DNA of 64,000 bases from Neobacillus sp. DY30 (GTDB lineage: Bacteria > Bacillota > Bacilli > Bacillales > Cytobacillaceae), in contig NZ_CP126093.1 of assembly GCF_030123065.1 (NCBI RefSeq), positions 4,346,001 through 4,410,000 on the forward strand, written 5' to 3'. The position numbers were made by a program, and so were the translations under genes. Below, piece after piece: positions 51,746 to 61,324 of the stretch. The first letter of the stretch is position 1; every line of letters begins with the position of its first letter. Below the pieces are notes generated by a model. It had not been told where the DNA came from. It made no database searches and saw only the letters and a list, made by a program, of their open reading frames with translations.

Positions 51746-53021
51746 AATCGTCTTCATTCTTTTTTTGTGGAAATGAACGGAGAAAGTCTTTATTAAAGCT
51801 CGTTCCGGTACCAACATTATGAGCATTGTTTACTTTACAGGTGCTGGCATTTTCAATGATGTTTTTCCCATATTTATCACGTAAAGTAGACAGTGTTTGC
51901 AATAGCGGTTCCTTTTTTGCATCTTTTTCAAATGAGAATAAATCAAGCTGTTTATAGGCTGAATCCTGTTCTACTAAATCATAGCCTGTGATGCCTAATA
52001 AACGGACAGGGTCTCCATTCCAAGCTTTAAGAAAAATTTGTTTTGAAAGTGAAGCAATATCTTCTTTGTGCTGAATGGGGTTGGAAAGTTTCTTACTGCG
52101 AGTAATGGTTTTTCGATCTTTAAAACGGACGGTAATGCCCAAGGTCGTTGCCATGACATTTTTTCGCTTTAATCTAACTGATACCGTTTCGGCCAATGCT
52201 TCTAATACTCGGTACAATTCTTGTTGATTGCTCGTATCCTTTGGCAGCGTGGTGGAATTTCCAATACTTTTAAAATCAGACACTGAATCAGGGTCGACTG
52301 GTCGATTATCAAATCCATTTGCACGTTCCTTTATGCGAAGTCCATTAATACCGAGCAGTGATTTAAGCTGTATCTCATTGCCAGCTGCTAAATCACCAAT
52401 GGTATGAATGCCAATTGTCGTTAACTTTTCAGCTGTTTTTTTACCAACACCATGCATTTCACTCGTGTTTAACGGCCACAAAACGGATGGGATGTCACGC
52501 TTCCGAAGTATCGTAATTCCCATTGGTTTTTTCATATCAGAAGCGGTTTTTGCCAAAAACTTATTCGGAGCAATACCAATACTGCAAGGCAAATCAAGCT
52601 GTTCAAGGACCCTTTTTTGAATACTTTGTGCGATTTCGATTGGACTGCCAAGTTCAAAGGAATCGGTAATATCCAAATACCCTTCATCAATTGATACTGG
52701 TTCCACAAGTTCTGTATAATTCCTAAGAATCTCAAACATGGCGATAGACGCGGTCCGGTAACGTTCAAAATTTGGTTTCCTAATGATTAACTGAGGACAA
52801 AGCTTTTTCGCTTCCCACAGCGGCATCGTAGTCTTGACTCCAAACTTTCTAGCTTCATAACTGCAGGTAATAATAATCCCCCTGCGTTCCTCCACGTTTC
52901 CGGCAATTGCTACGGGCTTCCCCTTCAATTCTGGTTCATAAGCCATCTCCACGGAGGCGTAAAAACTGTTCATATCTACATGTAGAATAACTCTTCCCTT
53001 TTTCGGATACATTTCCTTCAC
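51744..53021 (-). CDS. dinB: DNA polymerase IV, YqjH type (PolY1)
   Basis: Y-family translesion polymerase, about 425 aa when started at GTG 53021, which has AGGAGAA eight bases upstream and yields (M)KEMYPKKGRVILHVDMNSF, matching B. subtilis PolY1. The longest frame adds 45 unrelated residues. Catalytic motifs: HVDMNSFYASVE and PVSIDEGYLD. Clamp-binding motif KQLDLFSFE near the C-terminus. Unlike polY2, I see no LexA box upstream. Confidence 0.94.
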   Translation of the reverse strand: MKEMYPKKGRVILHVDMNSFYASVEMAYEPELKGKPVAIAGNVEERRGIIITCSYEARKFGVKTTMPLWEAKKLCPQLIIRKPNFERYRTASIAMFEILRNYTELVEPVSIDEGYLDITDSFELGSPIEIAQSIQKRVLEQLDLPCSIGIAPNKFLAKTASDMKKPMGITILRKRDIPSVLWPLNTSEMHGVGKKTAEKLTTIGIHTIGDLAAGNEIQLKSLLGINGLRIKERANGFDNRPVDPDSVSDFKSIGNSTTLPKDTSNQQELYRVLEALAETVSVRLKRKNVMATTLGITVRFKDRKTITRSKKLSNPIQHKEDIASLSKQIFLKAWNGDPVRLLGITGYDLVEQDSAYKQLDLFSFEKDAKKEPLLQTLSTLRDKYGKNIIENASTCKVNNAHNVGTGTSFNKDFLRSFPQKKNEDD

Positions 53022-53156
53022 CGTGACACTTCTCCTATAATCAATGGTATCTTTAGTATAGCAAAAAGGAGAACCAGTTGGCTCCCCTCTCACATATCCT
53101 TGTTCACTAACAAAATTCACAGGTGGGCTCCCCAACCAATAACACTCGTCCAACAC

Positions 53157-54701
53157 TTACTTAAGTATGTGCTGTGAACGATAGAGACCTGGGGTTGTTC
53201 CGATATTTTTCTTGAATACTTGATTAAAGTATTTTTGATTTTCGTAGCCTACCTGTTTGCAAATCTCGAATATCTTTAAATTTGTGGTTCTTAACAGTTT
53301 TTTTGCATTATTTAATCTGACCTTTGTAATATATTCAAAGATGGTATTACCGACCGCCTTAGAAAACAAGCTGCAAAGGTAGGCAGGGTTCTTATGGAAT
53401 AGCCTGCCTAAATCATCTAAAACGATTGGTTCTTTATAATTAGCATGAATGAAACTTTTTATATCAATGATTAATTTTTCATTATATGACACGTGGTTTT
53501 CATTTAAAAAAGCAGTTGATTGCTCAATAAATTGTTCAAGCCAAACTCTGATTTCTTCCAAAGACTGAAGTTGATTTAATTCTTGGTAAACTATATATCG
53601 TCCGCCGCCGCTTTTCTTTACTTCATATTCACTTTCGATATATTCCAAGAAATGATTAACGATTTTAAAACAGACGAATTTTGATTTTTCCGGGGGCAGG
53701 CTGCTCTTTTGGCAATCGAGAAAAACTTTGTCCATGAAAAGATTCATGCCGCTAAGAAGGTCCGGGCCTTTTTCATTAAAAAATGAATCAATTTTTTCAA
53801 TAATGCGATTATCAAAGGAATGATTGAACACTTCTAATTCTTTATAATAGGTTATTAACTGGTTTGAAAAAATACCATTTTTCAACGCTTCTTTTGCTTC
53901 ATTATAGGCTTTCTTTATCTCCGGTATCGTTTCATATATATTACTGATTCCAACCATCGGTCTTATTTTCATATCATGATCGATCAACGACAGAAGATCC
54001 TGAACCAAGTCATCCCCAAACTCTAAACCAGCGTGTGAAAACATGATGACGATTTCACTATCAATCGTATAGATAAAACTATCTATCTTTCTGTCTTTTA
54101 ATAGACTTTTTACACGGTCTAAGGAAGCTTGAATTTTTACAGTTGCATTTGAATTTTCCCAAGCAAATCCCTTCAATCCGATGTTAAAAAAAGAAAAACG
54201 GTGCAGCTTTTGCTCCTTTTCCGGCGCAACCAATCTTTGGCCTAACATGTAATCAAGAACACGCTTTTCTTCTAAAGCGATTTGATATTCATTAATCCGC
54301 TCGGTTGCCTGTTTTTCATTTTTTATTTTTTCTAGTTTTAACATGGCATTTTTAATGGAATGAACAATTTCTTCTACTTCAATAGGTTTGACTAGATAGT
54401 CGATTGCCTCGAGTTGAATCGCCCTTTTGGCGTAATCAAATTGTGAATAGCCGCTTATAATGATAAAAACAGTATCTAGATTAAGAGCCTTTGTTTCCTT
54501 AATTAAATCCAAACCATTTAATTTAGGCATTCTTATATCTACTAACACAATGTCAGGCTTCTTATTCATAATTTCTTTAAGTGCTTCTTCTCCATCTGTA
54601 GCAGATCCTACAATTTCAATCTGATGCTCCTGCCAGTTGACTGCTGATTTTAAGCCTTCAATTACAATTTTTTCATCATCAACAATTAAAAGTTTATACA
54701 T
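53157..54701 (-). CDS. AraC-type response regulator (YesN family)
   Basis: 514-aa response regulator. The receiver domain (1-120) has acidic pocket DDE at 8-10, phosphoacceptor D55 in IVLVDIRMPKLNG and K in DYLVKPIEVEE. A central linker of about 280 residues follows. The C-terminal AraC helix-turn-helix pair (about 410-514) includes ICKQVGYENQKYFNQVFKKNIGTTPGLYR. The start ATG has AAGGAG nine bases upstream. Partner of the YesM-type kinase 14 bp upstream. Such pairs activate sugar ABC transporter operons; the fructan genes upstream are the likely targets. Confidence 0.9.
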   Translation of the reverse strand: MYKLLIVDDEKIVIEGLKSAVNWQEHQIEIVGSATDGEEALKEIMNKKPDIVLVDIRMPKLNGLDLIKETKALNLDTVFIIISGYSQFDYAKRAIQLEAIDYLVKPIEVEEIVHSIKNAMLKLEKIKNEKQATERINEYQIALEEKRVLDYMLGQRLVAPEKEQKLHRFSFFNIGLKGFAWENSNATVKIQASLDRVKSLLKDRKIDSFIYTIDSEIVIMFSHAGLEFGDDLVQDLLSLIDHDMKIRPMVGISNIYETIPEIKKAYNEAKEALKNGIFSNQLITYYKELEVFNHSFDNRIIEKIDSFFNEKGPDLLSGMNLFMDKVFLDCQKSSLPPEKSKFVCFKIVNHFLEYIESEYEVKKSGGGRYIVYQELNQLQSLEEIRVWLEQFIEQSTAFLNENHVSYNEKLIIDIKSFIHANYKEPIVLDDLGRLFHKNPAYLCSLFSKAVGNTIFEYITKVRLNNAKKLLRTTNLKIFEICKQVGYENQKYFNQVFKKNIGTTPGLYRSQHILK

Positions 54702-54714
54702 AATAGAAAACTCC

Positions 54715-56463
54715 TTAAAAATTGTCATGAGTGATTTCGTCATTCTTTAGGCCAACCTTAAGATAAACAGTAGTTCCCTTTCCTATTTCACTTTCAATCT
54801 GTAAACCATATTCTTTTCCATAATAAATCTTCAATCGTTCATTAATATTTTTTAAAGCATAACCATTTTTGTTAATATCTACTACATTCATGTCAAATCC
54901 CTTTCCTGTATCACGAATAATGAAAAGTAAACCTTTCTCGACCTTTGTGCCTTCAATCATAATCGTACCGCTTTCCTGATGTTCCAACCCATGGTAAACA
55001 GCGTTTTCTACAATGGGCTGTAACAGCAATTTAATGATACTTTCTTCCATGATTTCAGGTTCAATCGTGAATGAGTAGTGGATTTTATGGTCAAAACGAA
55101 TATTTTGGATATCCAGATAACTTTTAACTTGTTCTATTTCATTCTTTACAGAGGTAATATGATTTCCATCATTTAAGGTAAGTTTAAAGATTTTTGACAA
55201 GTTAATCGCAATTTTTGCTATTTGTTTCTCCTTTACTTTCTCTGCCATCCAAAAAATAGTGTTCAGCGTATTATATAAAAAATGCGGATTAATGTGGCTT
55301 TGCAAGGCTAATAGTTCTGATTCCTTTTCCTTGATTTGTGATTTATATAACCTTTTTGTTAAATCATTATTCCAATTATAGAGGTGAACAATCTGTTTCC
55401 CAATCTCTCCAAGTTCATCCTCATTTTTAAAATCAATACCCACTATTTTCTCTCGTTTTTCCATTTTTTCTGTCACCATGCGCAGCAAACTTAACTGGTT
55501 TGTTATTCTCCTCGTTATAAATAAAGCAAAAATTAAGGAGATGATTAACGCAATGACTAATAGTGAAATGGTTACCAATCGAAGCTGGTTAACCTCGCGA
55601 ACAATATTTTCATAGGGGATCATACTGACGACATCCCAATTTGTTTTCTTGTTTGTATGAACATTAAAGAAATATCGTGTTCCATTGATTACTTTTTTAC
55701 TTGTTCCACTTTTCTCACGACCTTGAATGATGTCGGATACCTGAGAGGAAGAGAAACGATTGCTGCTTGAAAACAAAATTTTATCATCATCCAATATTAA
55801 AATATCGCCTGGAGGATTACTATTTTTAAACATATTTTCAAAATAAGATCGATCCAGATCGATCAGGACAATCCCATTTTGATCCTTCGTTCCAAGATCT
55901 CGAATATTTCTTCCATAAAGTAAAGATTGATTACTATCTTTCACAATTTCTAAATTACTGCCATTTAGCCATTCACCCTGCCACTGACTATGGAGTAAAC
56001 GCGGATAGATATTGGACTTTTTTACCGCTTGATAGATGTCATATTTCATGTTCCGTTCCCCGCGGTTTACTTTCAAAAAACCGTGATTTTCATTCCCAAC
56101 GTAGATCGCATTGATATAGGGGTTATTTACCACTGTAATATTATTCAAGTTTTCTAGAGATGACGTTTCTAATCTGTATAACTTTGCATCTGTTTTTTTA
56201 TAGGTTAAATAAGATTGTATTTCATTTGAAAGAAAGATGTCATTCGATAAATTCTCTACATTGCTTGCAAAAGCATCAATATTCCAATCGACAATCGTTA
56301 AAAAGTTATCAATCGTGGTAGACACTTTATTTTCTATTACTTTATTAAAATAAATGAACGTTAAAGGACCAATAACAAGTAAAGGGATTAGTGCTGAAAA
56401 CAGTGCTAATAAGATAATCTTCCGCTTAATGGGAGATTCGATGAGTCTCATTAGATTAGCCAT
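54715..56463 (-). CDS. Sensor histidine kinase (YesM family)
   Basis: 582-aa membrane kinase with TM1 at about 15-37, a large extracytoplasmic sensing domain of about 250 residues, TM2 at about 290-315 (LRLVTISLLVIALIISLIFALF), HAMP, and the HisK_7-type phosphoacceptor in LQSHINPHFLYNTLN (His of INPHF). An HATPase domain follows (VENAVYHGLEH, DTGKGFDMNV). The start has GGAG seven bases upstream. The sensing domain has no motif that I can tie to a ligand; fructans or fructosides are the guess from context. Confidence 0.9.
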   Translation of the reverse strand: MANLMRLIESPIKRKIILLALFSALIPLLVIGPLTFIYFNKVIENKVSTTIDNFLTIVDWNIDAFASNVENLSNDIFLSNEIQSYLTYKKTDAKLYRLETSSLENLNNITVVNNPYINAIYVGNENHGFLKVNRGERNMKYDIYQAVKKSNIYPRLLHSQWQGEWLNGSNLEIVKDSNQSLLYGRNIRDLGTKDQNGIVLIDLDRSYFENMFKNSNPPGDILILDDDKILFSSSNRFSSSQVSDIIQGREKSGTSKKVINGTRYFFNVHTNKKTNWDVVSMIPYENIVREVNQLRLVTISLLVIALIISLIFALFITRRITNQLSLLRMVTEKMEKREKIVGIDFKNEDELGEIGKQIVHLYNWNNDLTKRLYKSQIKEKESELLALQSHINPHFLYNTLNTIFWMAEKVKEKQIAKIAINLSKIFKLTLNDGNHITSVKNEIEQVKSYLDIQNIRFDHKIHYSFTIEPEIMEESIIKLLLQPIVENAVYHGLEHQESGTIMIEGTKVEKGLLFIIRDTGKGFDMNVVDINKNGYALKNINERLKIYYGKEYGLQIESEIGKGTTVYLKVGLKNDEITHDNF

Positions 56464-56522
56464 TATGTTTCTCCAGTTTATTAATTTTTGGTAAATTTCC
56501 TCTTTTTCAACATTATACCCTA

Positions 56523-57866
56523 TTACTGTCCTGGCGTTGGAGTGGCCCTGAATGCATTTACAGTTTTGTCTATAACAACCTGTGCATCACTTCCCGAATC
56601 AAGAATCGTATTTTGTTGCGATTCTTTTTCTACCAATACTGTTGTTACGGTAAGCGGCACTGATGCTTTGGTAGTTAACAAAGCTTCTACTTGAGCAGAG
56701 AAACAAGAATCACTGGTCTTGGCATGAACCTCCGTGGCAACAACATGATTATTAGAAATATAATTTCCATTACCCGAAACAATACGTATGATTACAGGTG
56801 TTGCACCTTCCGGCTTGATGTGCTGAGTATTAATTACTTCAGAAAAGTGATTAGCCATTACAGAATTATTATTGCCACTGATATAGAGGAGACCATACAA
56901 ATCATCTAAACCATTGTCTATTCCCAGAAAAGGAGTCCAAGGTTCATGGTCACGTAAAAAGTGATTTGAAGAAACCAAGTTTTCCGAACAATTTTCCCTG
57001 AATACCACCATACCTGGATAAAATGAATGAAGTCTATTATTTGTGATACTAGAACGTGTCACACCATCAAAATAGATACTGCTCGCACCCCGTGGAAAAA
57101 CATTATTCGCTGTAATCAAAAGTCCACCAAAATTTTGAGCGTAAATTGAATATCCTTTAAAACCGGCTCCTATTAAGTTATCGGTTATTTTTGAAGCCTG
57201 TCCCCAGCCTCGCAGTTCTATACAGTTCCCACATTCAGCTATGAAATTATCATGTATAGTCAGTGCATCTGCATGATAAATAGTAATTCCATGCTCTAAA
57301 TACACAAACCCCATGCCTGTAATCCGAAATGAGTCACAAGCACTTGCTACATAAATACCCGTTTTCCCGTTAGTGTATGTGTTTTCCGGATTTGTTTCTC
57401 CTGAACCATCTTCAATAAAATGCAAACCATCAATACAAAAGTTAGAAAACTCTACCGAACTTATTCGGGGACTTCCACTTCGTTCAACATAAAATGCGGC
57501 TCCTTTATATTCCTCGTCATTTACTTCTAGGGGAATATCTACGAGTATGCGACTTCCTCCCGGCCACAATTCATGCAAATCCGCCCATTCTTTCTCAGAA
57601 GTATTAAAACGAATACTCGAAGATGTAAACCCGTGTCCAGAACCCATAATTTTAAGATAACTGATGTCTATAACTACTTGACTGCTAAGATGATAATCTC
57701 CCGGAGGAATATAGATAACCGCACCCGGCTTTCCGCCTTTATTTACATCAGTGTCGGTTTGCCTACTTTTAATATCTGCTATCATACTATTGATTACCTC
57801 ACCAATATCCTCATACGGATTACCGACAGGCCACTCTGTTACGTCGTAATAATTTTTACTAGCCAT
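56523..57866 (-). CDS. GH91 inulin fructotransferase / difructose-anhydride enzyme, cytoplasmic form
   Basis: 447-aa right-handed beta-helix protein closely resembling GH91 inulin fructotransferase, which cuts inulin into difructose anhydride III. Family segments: KPGAVIYIPPGDYHL, MGSGHGFTSSSIRFN, HELWPGGSR, ENTYTNGKTGIYVAS and FVYLEHGITIY. D206 and E217 in HDNFIAECGNCIELRG are 11 residues apart, as the catalytic D and E of the Bacillus sp. snu-7 enzyme. There is no signal peptide (MASKNYYDV), unlike secreted family members. It may cleave imported inulo-oligosaccharides or hydrolyse difructose anhydride III (DFA-IIIase type). GGAG precedes the ATG by nine bases. It is encoded between the ABC permeases and the sensor kinase. 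Confidence 0.88.
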   Translation of the reverse strand: MASKNYYDVTEWPVGNPYEDIGEVINSMIADIKSRQTDTDVNKGGKPGAVIYIPPGDYHLSSQVVIDISYLKIMGSGHGFTSSSIRFNTSEKEWADLHELWPGGSRILVDIPLEVNDEEYKGAAFYVERSGSPRISSVEFSNFCIDGLHFIEDGSGETNPENTYTNGKTGIYVASACDSFRITGMGFVYLEHGITIYHADALTIHDNFIAECGNCIELRGWGQASKITDNLIGAGFKGYSIYAQNFGGLLITANNVFPRGASSIYFDGVTRSSITNNRLHSFYPGMVVFRENCSENLVSSNHFLRDHEPWTPFLGIDNGLDDLYGLLYISGNNNSVMANHFSEVINTQHIKPEGATPVIIRIVSGNGNYISNNHVVATEVHAKTSDSCFSAQVEALLTTKASVPLTVTTVLVEKESQQNTILDSGSDAQVVIDKTVNAFRATPTPGQ

Positions 57867-57945
57867 TAATATATTCTCCTATCAATTTAGTGTGTGTGTT
57901 TGTTCATCCGCCATTTGCTTTTTTTCACAGAACAAGATGAAGTCG

Positions 57946-58833
57946 TTATTCTTTCACTGCTCCTAACGTCATGCCGCTTACAATATAACGCTGTATGAAA
58001 AAGGAAAATATCATAACAGGAAGACTAAATGAGATGGCCGCAGCTGTCATTGGACCTAAATCAAGATTATACGCAGTTAAAAATTCTGAAATGCCTACTG
58101 TCGCCGTTTTGGCATTCGTACTGGTCATGAGTAACGAGAACAAGAAATCGTTCCAAGCTAACATAAAAGTAAAGATTGCAGTCGTTGCCAGTCCAGGAAG
58201 TGACACCGGAAGAATAATTCTGATAAAGGCCCCGATCCAGCTGCATCCATCCACCCTTGCCGCTTCATCAAATTCCTTTGGAACCGAGTCAAAAAAACCG
58301 ATCATTAACCAAATGGCAAACGGTACATTTAAGCTGGTATACACCAAGATTAGAGCAAAATGGGTATCAATCAAGCCCATACTTTTTATAATCATATACA
58401 TCGGAATCGCAATACTAATCATTGGTACCATTCTGATCACTAACGTAAATAACAAAAAGTAACTTCCTGTTATGGAAGAAAACCTAGAAATTCCATATGC
58501 AGCCATCGCACCAAAGAATACGCTTAAAATGGTGCTTGCGCCGGCCGTAATTAAGCTATTAAAAAAATATTTTCCTATAGGCAAGTAATCTAACATTTTT
58601 ATATAATTTTCTATCGAAAATCTCGAGGGCCATAAAGTCGGTGGTGCAGTAACTGCCTCGGCGGATGGTTTCAACGATGTTAATAGCAGATAGAGATACG
58701 GACCTAAGAATAATAAAGCCAGCAAACAGGTGACCACTAATACCATTAGTGTCCATATTTTATGCTTAAAATGAAAATTAGCAAACCGAACTGGTTTTTC
58801 AACGATTGTTTCTTTTATTGGCATGTGGGCCAT
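57946..58833 (-). CDS. ABC sugar transporter permease, MalG type
   Basis: 295-aa inner-membrane permease of the carbohydrate uptake CUT1 group. Six helices are predicted. The EAA motif that meets the ATPase is EFDEAARVDGCSWIGAFIRIILP (split: EFDEAARVDGCSWIG, then FIRIILPVSLPG), near residues 190-220. It pairs with the MalF-type permease 23 bp upstream. The ATPase is not in the window, so a shared MsmX-type ATPase is likely. Confidence 0.92.
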   Translation of the reverse strand: MAHMPIKETIVEKPVRFANFHFKHKIWTLMVLVVTCLLALLFLGPYLYLLLTSLKPSAEAVTAPPTLWPSRFSIENYIKMLDYLPIGKYFFNSLITAGASTILSVFFGAMAAYGISRFSSITGSYFLLFTLVIRMVPMISIAIPMYMIIKSMGLIDTHFALILVYTSLNVPFAIWLMIGFFDSVPKEFDEAARVDGCSWIGAFIRIILPVSLPGLATTAIFTFMLAWNDFLFSLLMTSTNAKTATVGISEFLTAYNLDLGPMTAAAISFSLPVMIFSFFIQRYIVSGMTLGAVKE

Positions 58834-58856
58834 GATCTATTTCACCTCTCCTATCA

Positions 58857-59744
58857 TTACTCTGTTCTCCTAGGTGACCACATTTTTGTTATGAAGAAGG
58901 AACTTAGGACTAATAAAATGATGATAAAGATGACGGCCATGGCACTTGACTGCCCAACTTCTCCATAACGGGTCAATGTCTTATACATATAGGTACTTAG
59001 CAGCTCGGAAGAAAAACCTGGTCCTCCTTGCGTTAGCACCCACACAATATCAAATGTTCTTGCAGCATCAATCATACGAATTAATAGGGCTACGGTGGCA
59101 ACTGGGATAAGAGAAGGAAAAGTAATGTAACGGAACTTATGCCATTTATTGGCCCCATCCATATCAGCAGATTCATATAAACTAATAGGAATTCCTTTAA
59201 TACCTGCTAATAGAACGAGCATAATGAAAGGAGTTGTTAACCAGATGTCTGCAATAATCGTAGAATAGAGTGCAAAACGTGAGTCTGATAACCAGAGTAT
59301 TTGATGCGGATCAGATAGTATTCCAAGTTTAAAAAGCCCCCAGTTGATAATGCCGAATTGATCATTAAGCATGAATTTCCAAATTATCCCTGTAACTAAA
59401 GGTGCCAGCATAAGCGGGCTTAACAATAGAGTCCGAATAAATTGGCTTCCTTTAAAAGCATTGCTGAGAAGCAAAGCAAGGATAAGCCCTAAGATAAACT
59501 CGAAACCCACCGCTACTCCTATATATACCACTGTGTTCCAAAGGGCTTTTAAAAAACGTTCGGAAGTCAACGAGTTTGTATAGTTTGCAAAACCGACAAA
59601 TTCTCGTAATGAAGGATTAATGATATCAATCTTATAAAAACTGTCTCTAATTAAAAGAAAAATTGGATAGACCAGAAATACCAGCATAAAGATCCCAGCA
59701 GGAAAGAAAAAGATCGTCGATAACGCCCCATTTTTGAGTCTCAA
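58857..59744 (-). CDS. ABC sugar transporter permease, MalF type
   Basis: 295-aa permease with six helices and an EAA loop SLYESADMDGANKWHKF followed by RYITFPSLIP. Start assigned to TTG at 59744, since GGAG lies eight bases before it; a GTG two codons earlier is only two bases from the same site. It is separated from the binding-protein gene by a stem-loop, and is followed by the MalG-type permease. Confidence 0.91.
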   Translation of the reverse strand: MRLKNGALSTIFFFPAGIFMLVFLVYPIFLLIRDSFYKIDIINPSLREFVGFANYTNSLTSERFLKALWNTVVYIGVAVGFEFILGLILALLLSNAFKGSQFIRTLLLSPLMLAPLVTGIIWKFMLNDQFGIINWGLFKLGILSDPHQILWLSDSRFALYSTIIADIWLTTPFIMLVLLAGIKGIPISLYESADMDGANKWHKFRYITFPSLIPVATVALLIRMIDAARTFDIVWVLTQGGPGFSSELLSTYMYKTLTRYGEVGQSSAMAVIFIIILLVLSSFFITKMWSPRRTE

Positions 59745-59778
59745 GAACACCGCTCCTTTCTATCAAAATGTTATTTTT

Positions 59779-59822
59779 TAGAACCTTTTCATTGGAAAAA
59801 ATAGTCCAATGAAAAGGTTCTA
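59779..59822 (-). other. Intercistronic stem-loop between binding protein and permease genes
   Basis: Perfect stem of about 18 bp (TAGAACCTTTTCATTGGA and its complement) with an 8-base loop. The minus-strand exit is not a T run (it reads AAAAAATAAC), so it more likely acts as an mRNA stabiliser or weak attenuator than as a full terminator. Confidence 0.7.
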
Positions 59823-59837
59823 TTTAAAAATATTATT

Positions 59838-61172
59838 TTACTGTGGCGGTAATAAATCTTTGATTACATCTGCTGCCCAATCAAGTGCCTCTTGAGGTGT
59901 TTTTTCACCTGAAAGTGCATATTGCACGGCTGGAATGAGTGCTTCACTTTCAATTTCTTGCCACTCCTTAATAGCAGGTCGATTTTGTGTTTGTGGTCCG
60001 CTTAATGTCGTCATAAGCGGTTTCAAATGTTCATAGCCCTGCTGCGTACTATAACTTTCAAATACAGATTTTCTCGCTGCTACGCCCAATGATTTCATAA
60101 ATAGTTCATTCTTTTCATATATAAAGTTGAGGTACTCCTTGGCAATCTCCTGTTTTTTGGAAGAACTAGGAATAACCTGATACCATGGGCCTGGGACAGC
60201 ACCTATTCCTGCTTTGCCGCCAATCATTGGAGCACTTCCAACTTTTCCTGCTACCTTTGATTGTTTAGAGTCATTTGAAGGGACATAAAAGTGACCCCAT
60301 GCAAGCATCATCGCAGATTTCCCATTCCAAAATAGCTCAGAAGTTTCAGCAGATGCCATTTCAAGTGCACCTGATGGAACCGATTGATCCTTTTTCAAAA
60401 GATCAACTAAGAATTGTAAAGAATCAACATACGGTTTCGTATTGACAAGAACTTTACCTTTATCACCAACTACCAATGGTTTCGCACCTGCTTGGGCTGC
60501 ATGATCAAGCCAGCTGGCTACTGCATCTCCATTGTTCGCACCAAAGACCGTTGTTCCGTACATATCCACTTTTCCATCATTATTGGTATCTTTAGTAAAA
60601 AACTTGGCAACATCACTATATTCATCCCATGTTGTTGGCGGATGTAGCTCATATCCATACTTCGCTTGGAAATCAGCTTTGTTCTTTTCATCTTCGAAAA
60701 GATCTTTACGGTAGATTAAATTTTTGGCGTTCGTCCATACCGGCATTCCATAAACCTTACTCTGATAACTCCCGCCTTCTACTAATCCTGGGAATAAATC
60801 ATTTTTAAGGTCATCTGTCATGAGATCTTCTAACGGTAAAAGTCCGCCAGCTAAAGCAGGAAACCAAAGTATATCGATGGTTGCAACATCGAATGCTCCC
60901 GCCTGTGAAGCTACCTCAGCCTTAAGTTTGTCATAGACTCCGGTATAGGGAACGGATTCAATTTTAACTGTATAGCCTGTTTCCGCTTTAAATTCCGCAG
61001 CGGTTTCTTTTGCTGCCTTAAAGGCCGGGCTTCCTCCTTCAACAAGAACCGTAATCGTTTTGTTATCACCTTTTGCTTCGGAACTTCCTGTTTTTTCTCC
61101 CGAACAACCCGATAAAAAGAGAGATGATACTAATAATAATGAAACAATTGATAGGATCCCTTTTTTCTTCAC
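59838..61172 (-). CDS. Sugar-binding lipoprotein of ABC transporter
   Basis: 444-aa extracellular solute-binding protein family 1. The signal peptide ends in the lipobox LFLSGC with lipid-modified C23. The mature part has an N-lobe start TITVLVEGGSPAFKAAKE, and the family's SAMMLAWGH segment. Start GTG at 61172 has GGGGGC eight bases upstream. The likely ligand is an inulo-oligosaccharide or difructose anhydride, judged only from the GH91 and GH32 neighbours. Confidence 0.91.
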   Translation of the reverse strand: MKKKGILSIVSLLLVSSLFLSGCSGEKTGSSEAKGDNKTITVLVEGGSPAFKAAKETAAEFKAETGYTVKIESVPYTGVYDKLKAEVASQAGAFDVATIDILWFPALAGGLLPLEDLMTDDLKNDLFPGLVEGGSYQSKVYGMPVWTNAKNLIYRKDLFEDEKNKADFQAKYGYELHPPTTWDEYSDVAKFFTKDTNNDGKVDMYGTTVFGANNGDAVASWLDHAAQAGAKPLVVGDKGKVLVNTKPYVDSLQFLVDLLKKDQSVPSGALEMASAETSELFWNGKSAMMLAWGHFYVPSNDSKQSKVAGKVGSAPMIGGKAGIGAVPGPWYQVIPSSSKKQEIAKEYLNFIYEKNELFMKSLGVAARKSVFESYSTQQGYEHLKPLMTTLSGPQTQNRPAIKEWQEIESEALIPAVQYALSGEKTPQEALDWAADVIKDLLPPQ

Positions 61173-61193
61173 AGCAACAAGCCCCCTTAATTA

Positions 61194-61277
61194 TTAAATA
61201 AATGATCTATCCCACAAACCATGTTCAGGCCATCTTCTTGGAAGACGAGATAAGGCTGCTATACATTCATTGATCAT
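61194..61277 (-). CDS. Possible 27-residue leader peptide before the sugar-binding protein
   Basis: Open frame MINECIAALSRLPRRWPEHG and seven more residues, ending 21 bases before the binding-protein start. A strong GGAGGAG lies a few bases upstream, though close to the ATG (a second ATG eight bases on gives only MNV). It is basic and Trp-containing, with no membrane helix or family match. It could be a regulatory uORF, or the purine-rich motif could be chance. Confidence 0.35.
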   Translation of the reverse strand: MINECIAALSRLPRRWPEHGLWDRSFI

Positions 61278-61310
61278 TCTCCTCCATTGTTTTTATTCTT
61301 TTTAATTATT

Positions 61311-61324
61311 TGTTAACGGTTACA
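61311..61324 (-). promoter_or_regulatory. cre-like catabolite repression site
   Basis: Minus-strand TGTAACCGTTAACA matches 13 of 14 positions of the CcpA consensus TGWAARCGYTWNCW. It lies about 140 bp before the sugar-binding protein gene, in a position suited to carbon catabolite repression of the fructan operon. Confidence 0.6.

Noticed and set aside
53022..53156. 45-residue N-terminal extension of the DinB polymerase
   Set aside because: Not family-like; a GTG with a well-spaced AGGAGAA site gives the standard N-terminus.
56523..57866. Beta-helix protein considered as pectate lyase or phage tail spike
   Set aside because: Segment-by-segment similarity and the D/E pair fit GH91 inulin fructotransferase, and no phage genes are present.
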